From Nymphaea colorata (Eukaryota > Streptophyta > Magnoliopsida > Nymphaeales > Nymphaeaceae): DNA of 64,000 nt. The notes below the pieces were generated by a model. It saw only the letters and a list, made by a program, of their open reading frames with translations. It searched no databases and was not told where the DNA came from. Positions 11,529 to 24,700 of this stretch are shown here, piece by piece. The stretch lies in contig NC_045138.2 in NCBI RefSeq assembly GCF_008831285.2, positions 21,733,934-21,797,933 on the forward strand. Direction: 5' to 3'. Every line of letters starts with the position of its first letter. The stretch's first letter is position 1. Made by a program: the position numbers and the translations under genes.

Positions 11529-13978
11529 AGTTCTCCCACTCTGTCGCTGCCCATAATCTGTTGGCACACACTTTCGGCGCAAATCCCCTCTTGCACACTG
11601 CCTCTAGCGTGTGAATGAATGCACGAATCACTATTAATCTATCCACCATCAATGTGCATGTGAATATCTGCCTTTGTCTGCATCTTGTGAATCTCCGCTG
11701 TATGCTGGGATCAGTTTTCTGTCGATCATTGCTTGGTGTCTCTCTATCTTTTATTCTTTTGATTAGGGCTTTCGATTTGTCCCTTTAATTGGCAGAATTT
11801 GGGGTCTTGATTGCGATTTTGGGGTTTCAACTTCGGTTGTTGAGTGCAGATTTGAGGCTTTTGTATGGGGGTTTTGATCACCAGCAAAGCAAATATGAAG
11901 ATTCTGTTTGTATGTACTAGTAATTATTCTGATGACACTTCAGATTTTCAACTTTGAGAGCCTATTTACTTCTCAGATATCTTCTAGTTATGCTTTTGTC
12001 CCTTTTGGTTAACTAGCTCGTAAATAAGGAACTCTTTTCTCTTTTTGCAAGACGTTTTTTTTCTTCCAAATGCAAGGAACTCTCAGGTAAGCTCGTTCAT
12101 TCTCATGTTTATGGTGTGAGATATTGTCACATAAAATAAACAAGCTTAATATAAGTTCATAATTTTACAGGTCCTTTTTTTCCAGCCTATCATCCAGTTG
12201 AGAGCTGAAATGCCTCATACTGATCTTACCTTTCATCCTGATCTTTCCTTTTAGTAGTATAAAAAGGCTAAAATGAAGTATAAAAGAGTAACCAAGTGTA
12301 AATCTTAGATTCAAGATTTCAATGTGAATCTTTTGCCACATGAAATCAGTGAATCGAAGATTTGAGGTAATCAAACGCCCCTCTTAGTTCATGTTCTTGC
12401 CCTTCTCAGTAAAGACACAGTCTCTGATCACTTTATTATTGTTTTCTTGTTGATCGTGGCAGAGTTTGGTCCATTGTTTCTTTCAGTTCATTTCTGAGAG
12501 CTGTAAAAGACTTTAATCAACTACCCACTGATTGTCACACTCATGCATCCCAAAAGAGGAAAAACAAAAAGATAATAGATCCCACCACTTAATCAGACAT
12601 AGCTCTGGAGCAAGAAGCAAAAGAAGGGGGCTGCAGCTCTCTCTCTCAACTCTCAAGAGCGATGAGATTAATCCTCCTGCTAACCTGAATAAACAACTTC
12701 CCGTTTCAATCATTGAAATGACAGAGCTTTCATTGAAGCTCACAGATTCTCGTAACCTGATACAGGCAAACCAATAGGACCAAGACGACCGACTTTCGTT
12801 GCCTATTGCACATGCAAGAACACATATAAAATTGCTGGTGTCTTCGTAGTTTAACATCCCCAATGCTTATTAAATAAACAAAATAAAAGATGCATTCTTT
12901 ATCATCCCTTCATGAGGGACATTACATTAATTACTTCTAAAACCAGATCTTATGAACATTGTAAACGGAGTTTGTCTCTTATTCCCTGAGATTCTTTGGA
13001 TCGCATCTGGATTATCAGAGGATACTTAGTGCCTAAAAACAATCATAATAATAATAATACAATATCTTGAATTCAAAAATAAGGATGTGAGAGGAGAGAT
13101 AGATGAAAGAGAACCATGTATTCTCGTGGTTTGACCCAAAGGGCTTGCATAACATGATCTGCTATTATTTTCTTTCTCTCCATTATTGATTCGTTTACAC
13201 ATGTACAAGTAGATTTTACAATGGACATCTGCAAGGATCTTAAGAAAAAATAAGATGGAGAAAGAGTTAACACCAACCTCAAGTGAAGTTGTTCCTAAGA
13301 GGGTTGCGGCAATGGTTGGGGCGGAAGCTGGTAGGCGGTTAGTTTCTGTTTCAAATATTCGGAGTGTCAATTCTCTATGTTATAAGAGAGAGATTACTAA
13401 CATGTAAGTTGAAGCATGGTGGAGCGGTATCCTGAGACATTGAAAGCAAACCATGTACCTTGACAAGAGGTTGGGTGAGAGAGAGCTTCCTCTCTTCTCT
13501 AGAGGTAGGATGAAATATTTTTCTTGCTTATCAAAAACCTCCTTTTGGATACTTTTTGCATGTTTAAATCCACCAGCTTTAAGGAGAGAAAATAATTGTG
13601 AAAAGAAAAATAGAAAGATAAGCAAAAGAAAAAAAAAGTACTGAAAAGAAAACAGTCCTAAAATAGAACTGGTTGAACTTGTTTTCCTGAATAAGATGTA
13701 AGCATATCTATCAATCAAATGCAGGAATATTCTTAATTAAAAAGTTTCTATAATATTTACCTTTCTGTTGTAGGTTATATTACTGGCTCATGTTGAGGAA
13801 TGAATGAAGTGAACTCTTGACTTGATCATAGAGAAAAAAAAGTTGCATAATTAGAATAAAATTATTAATTGCTTGATGATTCTGAAAACAGTAGAATCAA
13901 GCAAAACCAGTGACAATTGAGGACTATGGGCCAAGCCACGTAGCATTATGGGTTGCAAATTTTCAATTCAAACTCCAA
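10501..13978. other. Intergenic, no gene assigned
   Basis: Short open frames only. 11280-11560 is CT/CAC-rich with a (CT)n run at about 11497-11528. A frame at 12532-12777 (plus) gives an unrecognised 81-residue peptide and has no homologous partner exon I can identify. 13026-13370 also has an unrecognised minus-strand frame. I see no domain motif in any of them. Confidence 0.45.
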
Positions 13979-14355
13979 TGCAACACCTTAAAAGTTTAGT
14001 CTCGTATTGGACATTGTGAAAGATCTTCAAAAACTTATAAATGAGGTTGTTGAAATGATTGGTTGTCCAGGTTCTTAATATTTGTTACACGAGAACCGAA
14101 ACTACTAGGGGATAAGTTGAGATCCGTCTAACCAGGGGCTCCCAACCCAAGAGGGGGTCGAATCGTTACGGTGTATTGGTTCAACACTCGGGGTCGAATC
14201 GTTATAGTGGTATTGGTTCAACACTCGGAGTTGTCATGGTTCCTATCTTTTTTTATACTATAACTTAAACCACCTAAAGGTGAGTTGAAATCCACTTAAC
14301 CAAGAGCCTGAACCTGGAAGTGGATCGAATGGTTACTTGCAATGGTTGAACTTTA
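13979..14355 (+). mobile_element. Degenerate TRIM retrotransposon relic, plus orientation
   Basis: Starts with TGCAACACC and continues through AAAGTTTAGTCTCGTATTGG, CTTATAAATGAGG and AACCAGGGGCTCCCAACCC, collinear with the LTR of the intact TRIM at 15958-16413 read on the opposite strand. After the LTR, GTGGTATTGGTTCAACACTCGG corresponds to the TRIM primer-binding site and internal start with a short deletion. A second partial LTR end follows near 14280-14340. Old and rearranged. Confidence 0.75.
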
Positions 14356-14925
14356 ATACTAATAAATGTGTGGCTATAATAAAAAGCAAAGGATAGAAAA
14401 CTTGCCTTGTTTATTCTATATGCTACATAAAGACAAAATGAAGTGCTGCACTATTAGTTCAGCTAATCTTAGGCCCACTAACCTTTTGACTGAAAACCCA
14501 TATCAGGTATTACCCTTTCTGGTATTTCTAATATGAGTAGAACTCTTTTTGACATTCAATCTTGTGGGTTTTAGCGATCAATTGAAATAAAACCATTGTA
14601 AAATTACATTTTTTATAAGATTAATCGCTAACTACCTTTAAAAAGTACAAAAATGATTTACTTACGTTTCTATGCCAATATGCCACTTGGTTCATGACAG
14701 AAACAAAGGAAAATTTACCTTTTTCTTGGTGTTACTAAAAGCACATTAATTTTTTTCTAGTTTGAAAGAGATGGAATGTTATCTTAGCAAACAGTGTCGC
14801 AGTTTTTTCAATTTATTCATGCGAATTTTTCCTGATTCAGCATCCAACACTTTTACATATACTTTCTCTTAAGCACTGAAAACAGTACCTACTGGTACCT
14901 GATGGGTAATAGATACCTGGCCAGA
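14356..14925. other. Intergenic, no gene seen
   Basis: AT-rich sequence with no recognisable coding, RNA or repeat features. Confidence 0.5.
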
Positions 14926-15225
14926 CTTGGCCCCTGGCCGAGGCCCTAAAATGAGGCACCAAGCTGGCTGATAAGTTATCGTGCCGGCTGACTTGACCGA
15001 ATAACTTATTTTTTAATATTATTTTATTTAATATATATATATATATAATTATACTTTGTTATGAATTATTATATTCATCTATTAAATTATATTAAAATAT
15101 ATCTCTGTTATAATTGGGCTGCACGGGGCTTAGGCAATAAGGTTGGGTTTGGGCTGCAGTCACAGGCTGCAGCCCAACTCGAGCCCGACTTCTTATTGAG
15201 CTGACCTGACCCATGCCCAACCCTA
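14926..15225. repeat. GGCC/GGGCTGC-rich inverted-repeat element with CCCTA end
   Basis: Two GC-rich arms (about 14926-15000 and 15116-15225) built from short permutations of GGCC, GCCGGC and GGGCTGCAG flank an AT-rich middle of TATATA sequence. The right end is GCCCAACCCTA. The layout resembles the other short elements in the window that end in CCCTA. No clean target duplication is visible. Confidence 0.5.
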
Positions 15226-15957
15226 GTACCAGCTCAAAAAAAAAAAAAACACCCAACCGAAGGCTGACTTTTTATTATGCCAAGCCGGCCCGATACCCGC
15301 CCTGAAAAAATGAAAAATAGCACTTTGATTTGCAAGTCCAAGTTCCAACCATTGATACATGACCTTAGTTATGAATAACTAGCAACACAAAGACTCTAAA
15401 ATGCTAGAATTTGCCCTAAACATCAAGTCAAACATATTAGCGGTAAAATTATGTGGGGAGTAGGCAGGAAGGCTTCACTTTGCTTAAAATACTAAAAACA
15501 AACACCACGTAGAAAAAGAAGAAGAAGAAGGAGAAGAAATAGTAACTGAAGAGCAAAATAACAGGTTTCGTCGTCACCCTCCTAACAGCCACATAAGCAT
15601 CCAGTCTCTTTCATTCTCTAACATCCTCTAAGAGACGGCTGTGGAAAGCAGAACAGAGAAAAGAAAAGTAGGTCAAAGTAATGTTGTTAATATCATTGTG
15701 TATGTATCAAGCAATACATATCATATTGGCTCCTTGGCGACATGTGCCGACATTTACAACACCAACAAAGAGAGTGAGGAAGAAAGGATAGACATGAATA
15801 TATCAGTTTCAAAATGAGTCTTGCTTAACTCATTCGTCTATTGCTGAACTCATTCGTTTATGTAGAAAAATGGGTTTTCCAACAGCAAATGTAAACATGG
15901 CAGTCACTCTACCTTAAGGGCTAAAACAAGCTCGGAAGAGAAACAAACAAGAGGACA
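15226..15957. other. Intergenic, no gene seen
   Basis: Includes an A-run near 15236 and a GAAGAAG run near 15520. No gene recognised. Confidence 0.5.
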
Positions 15958-16413
15958 TGTAAACAACCCACCCCGCTCTTGGGCTTGGACCCCTAATTCA
16001 GTGGACCCCAACTCACACCCTAGCAGTTTCAGGTTTAACCCAAAAAATGATAGGAACTAGGACAATCGTTTCATTAATGACCTCTCATTTATAAGCCCTT
16101 GAAGATCTCACACAATCTTCAATACGAGACTAAACTTTTGGAGCGTTATAATCTACCACCTTAAGGCACGCGCATCCATGCATGGGACTCTAGGTCCAAG
16201 TGTTGAACCGGCTCTGATACCGCTCTAACAACCCAACCCACTCTTGGGCTCGAACTCTTGGTTCTGGATCCAAACCCGCTCCCTAGCAATTTTGGCTTTA
16301 ATATTAAAAAGGATATAAACCAAACCAATCATTTCATTAATGACCTCCCTTTTATAAGCCATTGAAGATCTTTCATAATCTTCAATAGGAGACTAAACTT
16401 TTATGACGCTACA
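15958..16413 (-). mobile_element. Intact TRIM retrotransposon
   Basis: A 456-bp terminal-repeat retrotransposon in miniature, oriented on the minus strand. The LTRs are about 15958-16150 (193 bp) and 16224-16413 (190 bp). The internal part is only about 73 bp and holds, on the minus strand, a primer-binding site GGTATCAGAGC (complement of initiator tRNA-Met, at 16211-16221) and a purine-rich CTTAAGGTGGTAGA tract beside the 3' LTR. The outer ends are TG and CA. The element is flanked by a perfect 5-bp target duplication, GGACA, at 15953-15957 and 16414-16418. It has no coding capacity, as expected for TRIMs, and would depend on enzymes from another element. Confidence 0.92.
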
Positions 16414-16418
16414 GGACA

Positions 16419-18841
16419 CCAAAAGCTAAATGAACCAGATTTACAATGTTTTGGTTAAAAGAGACAAAATATCATGAGCAAGTTGTTGTTGCAGAATTTG
16501 CACTCTATGAAAGGAATTGCCATATTTGCATTGTCATCTCTGAAAGGGATGACATCCTTTGAACGTGGCCGAAAGTCTTCTAAGCCAAAGCTTGTTGTTA
16601 GAAGTCAGCAATATATTCTCAAACCTCTTCAAAACACCAACCATCAAGAGCTGATGAACGATATGACTCCCACCACACTACTACCTGGTCAACCTGTAGT
16701 CCAGTCGAGTATTTAAACAAAAAGGCGATCAGCTCTCTTCCGTTAGAAGCTATAGAGGCAACTTGCAGACACACTTAACCTGTGAATATAAGGGGGCACT
16801 TGTTAGGAACAATCCCAGTAGCTAGAACCTAGAGGACATTTCTGTCATTTACAAAATTCTTGAGGGAAGCATAGAAGCCATCAACACAAACCCACCAGAT
16901 GGCATAAGAGTCTTGTTGAGGAGACAAGGCTTCTTCATTATGGATTGTCGAATTGCGCCTACACCATATTCTCCAAAGAATTCAAAATGAATATGTACAC
17001 AATGCCTTCACATGTAAATATATATTCAACTGAGCACACAAATGCATATGTAAATCAAAACATACACACAAGAAGGATTACTAAAGCAAGAGCAACAGAT
17101 GCTCAAAGTACAAGAGACGTATGGATGCACATGATGTCTTTATTTATCCCTTCTACACGATTAGTGGGCAAATAAATTTTACTATGTTGGTAAAACTTAC
17201 CTTGGTGAAACTCGCCCATTGGAGTTTGGAATGTTGTTGGTGTTAAAATAAAGGATGAAAAGGTTGGTAGCTCCAGAGGCCTTCAACATTCTTTTTTCCT
17301 TATAAACAAACAGAGGGCTTTATTCATTATTCCACTTGAAGAAAGCACTAGAATTTACAAAAAAGAAAGGGACACTTTAGCTATGATCGCTCCATATTTA
17401 GTGGATATAGATGCAATTTAATCCTTGTGCTTAAAACCCTTCATTATAGCTGAGTTTCTAATAATTCAGTAGTTAGCTAAAATAAATATCTAATATAGTG
17501 ATTGGATAAAAAAGGCAAAAGAAAAATATCAGCAACATAGTGGGAGAACCATTTTCATGAGGAGCGGAGCCAGAATATTTTGGTTAAGGGGCACTCTAAG
17601 ATTAAATTTCATGCTTTAAAGGGGAACTTATATGCAAAAATACGAAAATTAGTGCAGTTTGTATATGTTACCAAAGTAAATTTTGTGGGCTGGGGTGAGC
17701 AATTGTCTGCCATGCCAGCTACAACGGAGCTCCGCTATTGGACGGAGCTATGATTTTTCTCTTAGTAACACTGAAAGGTCTACGGACGGACTGTCGTAGG
17801 GCGGACTATATCATGTAAAAACTTTTTATAGGGCCAATTAAAATTTTTGAAAATATTACTAGGTAGATATTTATTTTTCAAAATCTCAGGGGCCCATGGC
17901 CCTCGCTTGCCTCCCCTCCCCAAGATTCGCCTCTACATGTCTTATGCTCATAGCTATTATAACAAAAACATCTCTCACTTGGCCACCAGACCCATCTGAT
18001 CTCCTCTCACTTTTGCAGGTTTTTCAAGTACATATTATGTAGTTCTCTATCATTGGCATGCCATCATAACTCAGTTATCAATATAAACCTCAACGATTAT
18101 ATCAAGTAACAAAGCAATCAACAACTTTCTTATCATATCATATACATAATGATATTTTGCCATTATACATTCGCTTTTTGAGCCATGCAACTCCACTTCT
18201 TATTGATATCACTCTTCAGTTATCATGGAACAATTGAACAAGTGCACCAATCATGCCTAACTTCAAAGCTTCTATCAAACAGTTTATTCAAATTAAAAAA
18301 ATAGTTGCAACATTACTTTTTAAGTGTGTTGAATTTATTTAGTTAAGACTAAACTCATCAACGTATGAACCATTATCAAACGTCTCACAGCAGCTGACTT
18401 CTATTTTTGCCATCAAAGAAAGCTAATTACATAGGGGAATATCCTATTTTGGCATTCGAATTCTATAAACTCAAAAGGAAAATGATGAGAGCAAATTTCT
18501 CGTTTTGTATCATACTCATTCTGCTCCCACCCACTTAACATTTTCTTATGGATTGGAGATACAAAGATTTTTCCTTTTATTTCCCGTCATCTCACTTCTT
18601 CTCTCTAATATCTGGACACAATTTTATTTTCCGTCCTTCCGTTTCCCTTGTTTCCCTCCATATAAACATTGTTGAAGTTCGAAGAATGGTAGTTGCCGAT
18701 CTTAGATGCTTCTTTTCTCATGAAAAATGTAATGCTTCTGTTTTCATGAAAAATGTGAGACCGCTCTAGGTCTGACAATGTTTTCATTCAAAAGATTTCG
18801 TCACTAACAAACATTTTCAAGGGAAAAAAAATTGGCATCTT
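16419..18841. other. Intergenic with a dispersed repeat at 17556-17936
   Basis: No gene recognised; frames at 16474-16716 and 16945-17175 are short and lack motifs. 17556-17936 starts AGGAGCGGAGCCAG and ends ATTCGCCTCTA. It contains the GGGG(T/C)GAGCAATTG motif and looks like a decayed member of the CAGGGGCGGAG element family. Confidence 0.5.
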
Positions 18842-19370
18842 TAGTATGTCAATATATTCGATTTAGATCCGACATCCAATCAAACCTTTCTGAAAAAATC
18901 AGATGTGAAAAACAATCTAATATCCGATTAAGAAATCAGACTGGAATCAGATTTAATAAATGACATTTAATCGGAGTTGGATTTAGATTCAGATATACAT
19001 AAATATCCGATTGGATTCAGCTACAGATCCGGATTGAATTGGATTCAGATACATTCGATCAGATTTAATAAATCAGATTGGATTCAGATACAGATCCGGA
19101 TCGGATTTATTTTTAAACAAATATTCTATATTTAATGCTCTTGTATTTTGAAAATTGGGCAAATTCGATTCAAAAATGGGCTTTGAATATGAATGTAAAA
19201 ATTGGATTCAGATCGAATTCAGATTGTGAAACCAGATTTGGACTTGGATTCAGAGATAACTTTTCTTTATTCGTATTTGAGTCAAAATTCGAATCTGACT
19301 ATATGAATATCTGAAAAACAGATATGGTTAAGAGTATACACTATTCAAATCCAATCCGTTGACATCCCTA
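18842..19370. mobile_element. Short inverted-repeat element, GGATTCGGAT family
   Basis: The left end TAGTATGTCAA and the right end TTGACATCCCTA are imperfect inverted repeats. Between them is a degenerate array of GATTCGGAT/ATCCGAAT-like words. The left subterminal sequence ATATTCGATTTAGATCC matches the right arm of the 31425-31874 copy, so this copy is inverted relative to it. I see no clear target duplication. Confidence 0.7.
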
Positions 19371-21740
19371 ATCACTACTCATATATGTAGTTCAACTTAG
19401 TGGGTTTCCATTCTTAAGACCAAGCTCTTTCTTCCCACTATGGCTCTACTGATATGCTCAAAATCTTTTTTGTGTGTCGGCGATAAGTCAAAATGATCGT
19501 CCATGTAGCCACTCATAAAAATTAGATGTTGATTAGAGTTCGAAATCAATATGGGATTTGAACCCACTAATGGTGGATTCACAATCCACTAACTTAATCC
19601 ACTTAGCTACACCTACCCTTGATCCAATTAAGAGCCATGTCATATTTAGCTTTAGCCTTCATCATAGGCTCTTCTTTCTTAATCTCATTTTCTTTGCACC
19701 AAGATATAGTTACTTATCTATTATATACCCTGTCATAAGAGGCCAACCATGTTACAGTAACAATTAACAATAATGCATTTATAAAGTTAAAGAAACCTAA
19801 TTACATTATTAGGAAATGAATCAGCATCTAGTTTTGAATCCAAATTCAATGCTCTCACATTTTGAAAAACGGCTAGATTTGGTTCAAAATTTGGATTTGG
19901 ATTCAGAAGTGAATGTAAAAGTAGGATTTGGATTTAGATATGATTTTTTTGTTTTTTTTTTGTATTTGAACCCGAATATGTGAATATCCAAAAAAAAATC
20001 TTTCTTCAATGTCTGGTTGTGCTCTTTGTTTAACCAATTATTGTGGGGTCACAACAGGATCCGGTCACCAGGAAAATGGTTTGAAGAGGTGAGAGAAACT
20101 TGTGGTCAAGAAGTCTTGGCTGCTGGCCTCCTCCTGCTTGCGCAGATTTTTTTAAAGCTTCCATGGTACATGCATGTTGGCACCCCACTTTCTGTCCCAC
20201 ATTCATCAACTTGTAGTCCAACTCCAGACGATGACAAAGTGAATCAGATTATCTATTGGTTTACTGCCAAGAAAGCAAAACTGAAGAAGACTACCAGCTA
20301 TGGCAAGAAAGGTGATTCCAGATGACTTAATTATGCCTTAGCAAGTAAATATTGTGCTTTCCCCATCTCAACACCAGAATCTGAACCGATCACTATTGAT
20401 GACCCATTGCTCGCGCTTGTTCATGAGAAACAGTCAGGTGTATCAGATTTCACCTACCACTACTCATGGCAGCTGACCGGATCATGGGTGAAACCAATAT
20501 CAGGAGAATAGTGCAAACAGTTGCAATGGAGATCAAATTGTAGATGAAAGATGAGACAGGTCAGATTGTGACCCATCAGCAAAACTGCAACTCACTGCAG
20601 AAGTCCTTATTTTTACATTGATCGGATTGTTCAGTTAAACAAAATTTGGTAAGGTTTCAAGTTACTGCTCTGCATCTTTCCTTCCCATTGGTTTAGGAGC
20701 AGTTAAAAACCTGCAAATGTTCGTTTATCATTAAAGATAAGCATCAGTTTCTTTAGAATTTTCATGATTTATTACCATCGTCCTATCTATTGCCTTCCCC
20801 TTTGTTTTCCTCTAAAGGAACCTCTAGAAACCAGACAGCTATTGTCAGGGAGTAAATGGTGCGATCTCAGTAAGTCCATGCGTGCCTAAGAAGATGACTG
20901 GAGAGAATCACCTTACAGCCCTTTTCAGTTCCCCTTCTTAGTTCTTACCCACTGCTCTCCACCTGTCTTTACTCTCAGCCTTGAGCCTTCCGTCAACAAG
21001 ATTGTGGGTCGGATGTGAAAATAACAGGAAGTATCCAACTTCACCTAGAACCTTGAGTGATGGTGCATGTGAAGGAGGACATGAACCAGTGGCCACAAAA
21101 TTTCACATTATCAAAAATGTCAGAAGAATCCATGCGAAGCGTCTTCTACCACACTTTGCAGCTTGGTCCATTTTGATATGATTTGCATTGTTTTGGAACC
21201 ACTCTGTTGGCTTTTTATGTGATGATGTGTCCATGACACCTTGCCCTCGATTTCAAAGCCACAAATAAAGGAACACGAAAATAAAAGGAAAGAGAAGAAA
21301 AAATACCGAATTTATTTAGTTTCAATGGCAACAATTGAGTATAAGGAGGTGAATCAAGAATAATTTTCATTTGTACTATCAAATTTAACCATCGACATGA
21401 TAATGCCAAATATTTTTCCAGTTCACATACAAAAGGGAATAAGCCTCGTTGAAGCTTCAGATGGGGTGATAAAAGGGTGAAAAGGAAGAAAAATCAGCAT
21501 AGGCACTGTACATGAAAATACTCTAGACGATTAAGACGCAAATTACTTGCAACCTTAACCCATATACAATTTCCTTTGAGGGAAAGAAATTTTGATGCTG
21601 CCCTTCCAGGAAGTGAATTATGGACTCCTGTGAATCAGACTTCAAAGGCAGGAAAATCCATATTATCTAGAGCTACATGAAGAATGAATCTTACCGTCCC
21701 TTCCAAATAAGTGGGAATTTGAGCTACTCTTTGGAAGTTT
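19371..21740. other. Intergenic downstream of CAO
   Basis: No gene assigned. 19810-20000 is another decayed GGATTCGGAT-type fragment. 20017-20325 has a 102-codon plus frame with no recognisable domain, followed by broken frames to about 20600. The final part presumably includes the 3' untranslated region of the minus-strand CAO gene. Confidence 0.45.
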
Positions 21741-24700
21741 TCACTCTGTGGACCTCTCGAATGGAAGCTTCTTGTTGCCTCTTTCAAGTGCATCTCTCCA
21801 TATTCTGTACCTTACTCCAAGCTTATCATATACCACAGGCCAGTTCCAAACATTTGCCCCATTGATCATCCGCTCTTGCTGACCTTCCACAAGCCTTAGA
21901 TCCTCATTTAAGACCTGCATGCAGTGTCTGATCAGTTATAACACGAAATTCCGGAAGCAACAGTGATGTCATTTTATGACTATGCAACCATTAGGTCATG
22001 CAGATAGCAAAGTCTTGTCGGAATGGTTAGCATAGGAATGCTGGTTCGGAATACAGCTGCAGTTAGGAGTTACCTTAGGAGCCAAGGAATTCATTTGGAT
22101 GATTATCTCAAGTGCAGAAAAAACAAAGACCAATCTAATATGATTGATCAAAAAACATGTGAATGGAACACCTAACAGTCTCTAGAAAGACAGCACAGGC
22201 ATGCAAACAGCTGTTTGTGTGTGAGAATGTGAAGAAAATCACCATTTCCACATTTTCTCTGAACAAGAGAAGGGGCTCATGTTCTCTGCTAAATATTCTG
22301 CATGGATGTATGTACACAATTGCATTGCTAAGTTTCTTTGGTAAAGAGAAGATGACTTGCCTTTTCTGCAAAATGCCTCCACAGAATTTGCATGAAGGGA
22401 AGGTGTTGGAGAAATGGAGCAAAATCCAAAGACATCCTGTATAAAAGTCGTGTTTTATGCCTGGTTGAAGGCAGACACACGTGGAGTTGATGTAGATGGG
22501 TGGAGCACTGCCTCGTGTTCTGTCCCTCCAACCTCCCTGGCTTAGAAATTCCGATGGTTGATATTACCATACAAGGTGGCCCGAACTCCATGTCAATTGG
22601 ATATGGATCCCAATGCCCTTGTAGTCCATTTCCCGGTGTTAGGAACTTCACTAGGCTGCAAAGGTCAGTGCAGCTTCATAGTGAACAAAACAAGAATTCT
22701 ATGGCATTTCCTTTTCCTAATCAAACATTTGATCACAAGGAATTTCTTAAAATGAAGTTCAGCGAATAGACCTTGGTACGCTCCATCCTTTTGCAAAGGT
22801 AGATGTGTGAGTGAATGGTGCATGTGCAAGATCCAAAAGATTGTCTATAAGCAGCCCATGCTCAATAGGTATCTCCATTGTTATCTGAAAGAACAGCACA
22901 AAGTAAAACATATATGTATCAAGCTACTACAACAAGGATAAACTTGATATATGTGAGTTCATAAATTTTTTCATCAATTGAATTTTATGGAATGCCCTGT
23001 GGTGGATCACATATATACACTCCTCTGACTTGGCAATGTGCAGACAATCCAACAGTATGGTAGACCATTACCTCCGCATGGATCACAAATCCTGGTGGAG
23101 GTTTCAAAGAAGGAAGGGTGGCTGCAGGAGGTGCATCTCCAGGCCAGATCCACACAAATCCATCCTGTTCAAAGCATGGTAGAGACCTTATTCGTATATC
23201 CAGCAACCTTGCTGATGGCATTTTCTGACATTTGCCATCAGTTGAAAACTCCCAACCTAAGGCAAACAGATTGCTTAGTCAACAGAAGAAAGTTGGGTCC
23301 TGTCTTAACAAGAACTTCAGCAAATGCACGATAAACACATTGCACTTTCAACAATGTACTTGAGAATTTTTTGAAATTTTTACAAAATATCAACAGAAAA
23401 ACTTCAAGTTAGTCTGGACAGCTGTATTTCAAAATAAGAATTACTCTAAGCGGATTGAGTTTCCACTAAGGAAAGTTTAATATATAGTTTCTTCCACTGT
23501 ACTAACCATGGTAAGGGCACTGGATATTGCCATCAACTACAGAACCAAGATGAAGAGGACAAGCTCTGTGAGCACATGTATTTTGGACACAGCCAACTTT
23601 TCCATCTTTCCCACGAAACAACACCCATGGCTCCTCAAAGCAGTCTATCGGAATCTGAATCAAAATAAACAGCATATGTTATTGTTCTGTAATTTGATCA
23701 CTCTTACAGCAAGGATATTAAAATCCTACAATAAAAGATCTATGCCAAGCCATGTTGGAATGCACAGGGCTTTCCAGCTGCATTTGCATAGATCTACTAC
23801 CGTGACTGTCCCGACATTGGTAAAGAAAAATATGAGAGGAAACATTTATCCGTTACTGCACTGCAGCTGATGTTCACAGACAGCATAAAACCATAATGAA
23901 AGAAAAGGAACACAAGAATGTGGTCCTTCATTGTCAAATGATCTTGCAGTTCTTGAAGTGTTTGAAAGAATTAAACTAGTCTGATATGAGGAAGGAGTTC
24001 AGATGCAGAAGGAAAATTAATCCGAACTTATTAGCTTGTTCATCAAGTAGAATTATTTACCATATTGTCATCTTTAACGTCATCTGAGAAAGCCACAGGA
24101 TACCAGAAGTTCTTTAATCTTGGATGATATTTTTGTACAGGTCCTGACACATTCAAACTTCTTCGTGCGGTCCGGGGTTTGGCGATGTCATTAGATGCTG
24201 ATGAAGTGCTTGGAGAGAGTGACAACCTATCAGATTCTGGGATGTTTTGTTTTTGCACCAGGCTCTCATTCACGAGCTCCTCCATGAAGGCTAGCTTGTC
24301 CAGAGCTGCTGAAACTCTTGCTTCAGATATGTGAACCTGTTTGGGTTGAAGCTCAATAAATTTGAAGACAGATAAAAGCAAAAAAATAAAACTTGGATAT
24401 AAAATACACTGAACCTGTTTATGGGCTTCTGCAAGATCTTCTTGCAGCTCTGCAAGCTCTTTCTTCACTGTGCCAATTGACTTGTATTCACGTGCCAAAG
24501 GATTGAGAACATCCACTACCTTCAATTAAGAAACTACGATCAGATGCTTCAATTAGATGACAAGTTTATTTTGAAGCATCTACGCCCATGATATTTAAAA
24601 GAACGCATGCAATTTTTTATTTCATAAAAACCATGTATCCGAGTTGTTATAATTCCATCTTTAACCATTAGCCACATGTGCTTTGTGAATTAGAACCACC

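Noticed and set aside
12513-12863. 116-codon minus frame and overlapping plus frame at 12532-12777
   Set aside because: Both strands open, neither with a recognisable domain or clear splice context; I considered a shugoshin-like exon for the plus frame but could not match its conserved motifs.
20017-20325. 102-codon plus frame
   Set aside because: No known domain; downstream frames are broken and the start is not distinctive.
23508-23870. 120-codon plus-strand frame
   Set aside because: Overlaps CAO exon 5 on the opposite strand, and the CAO reading has conserved Rieske ligands.
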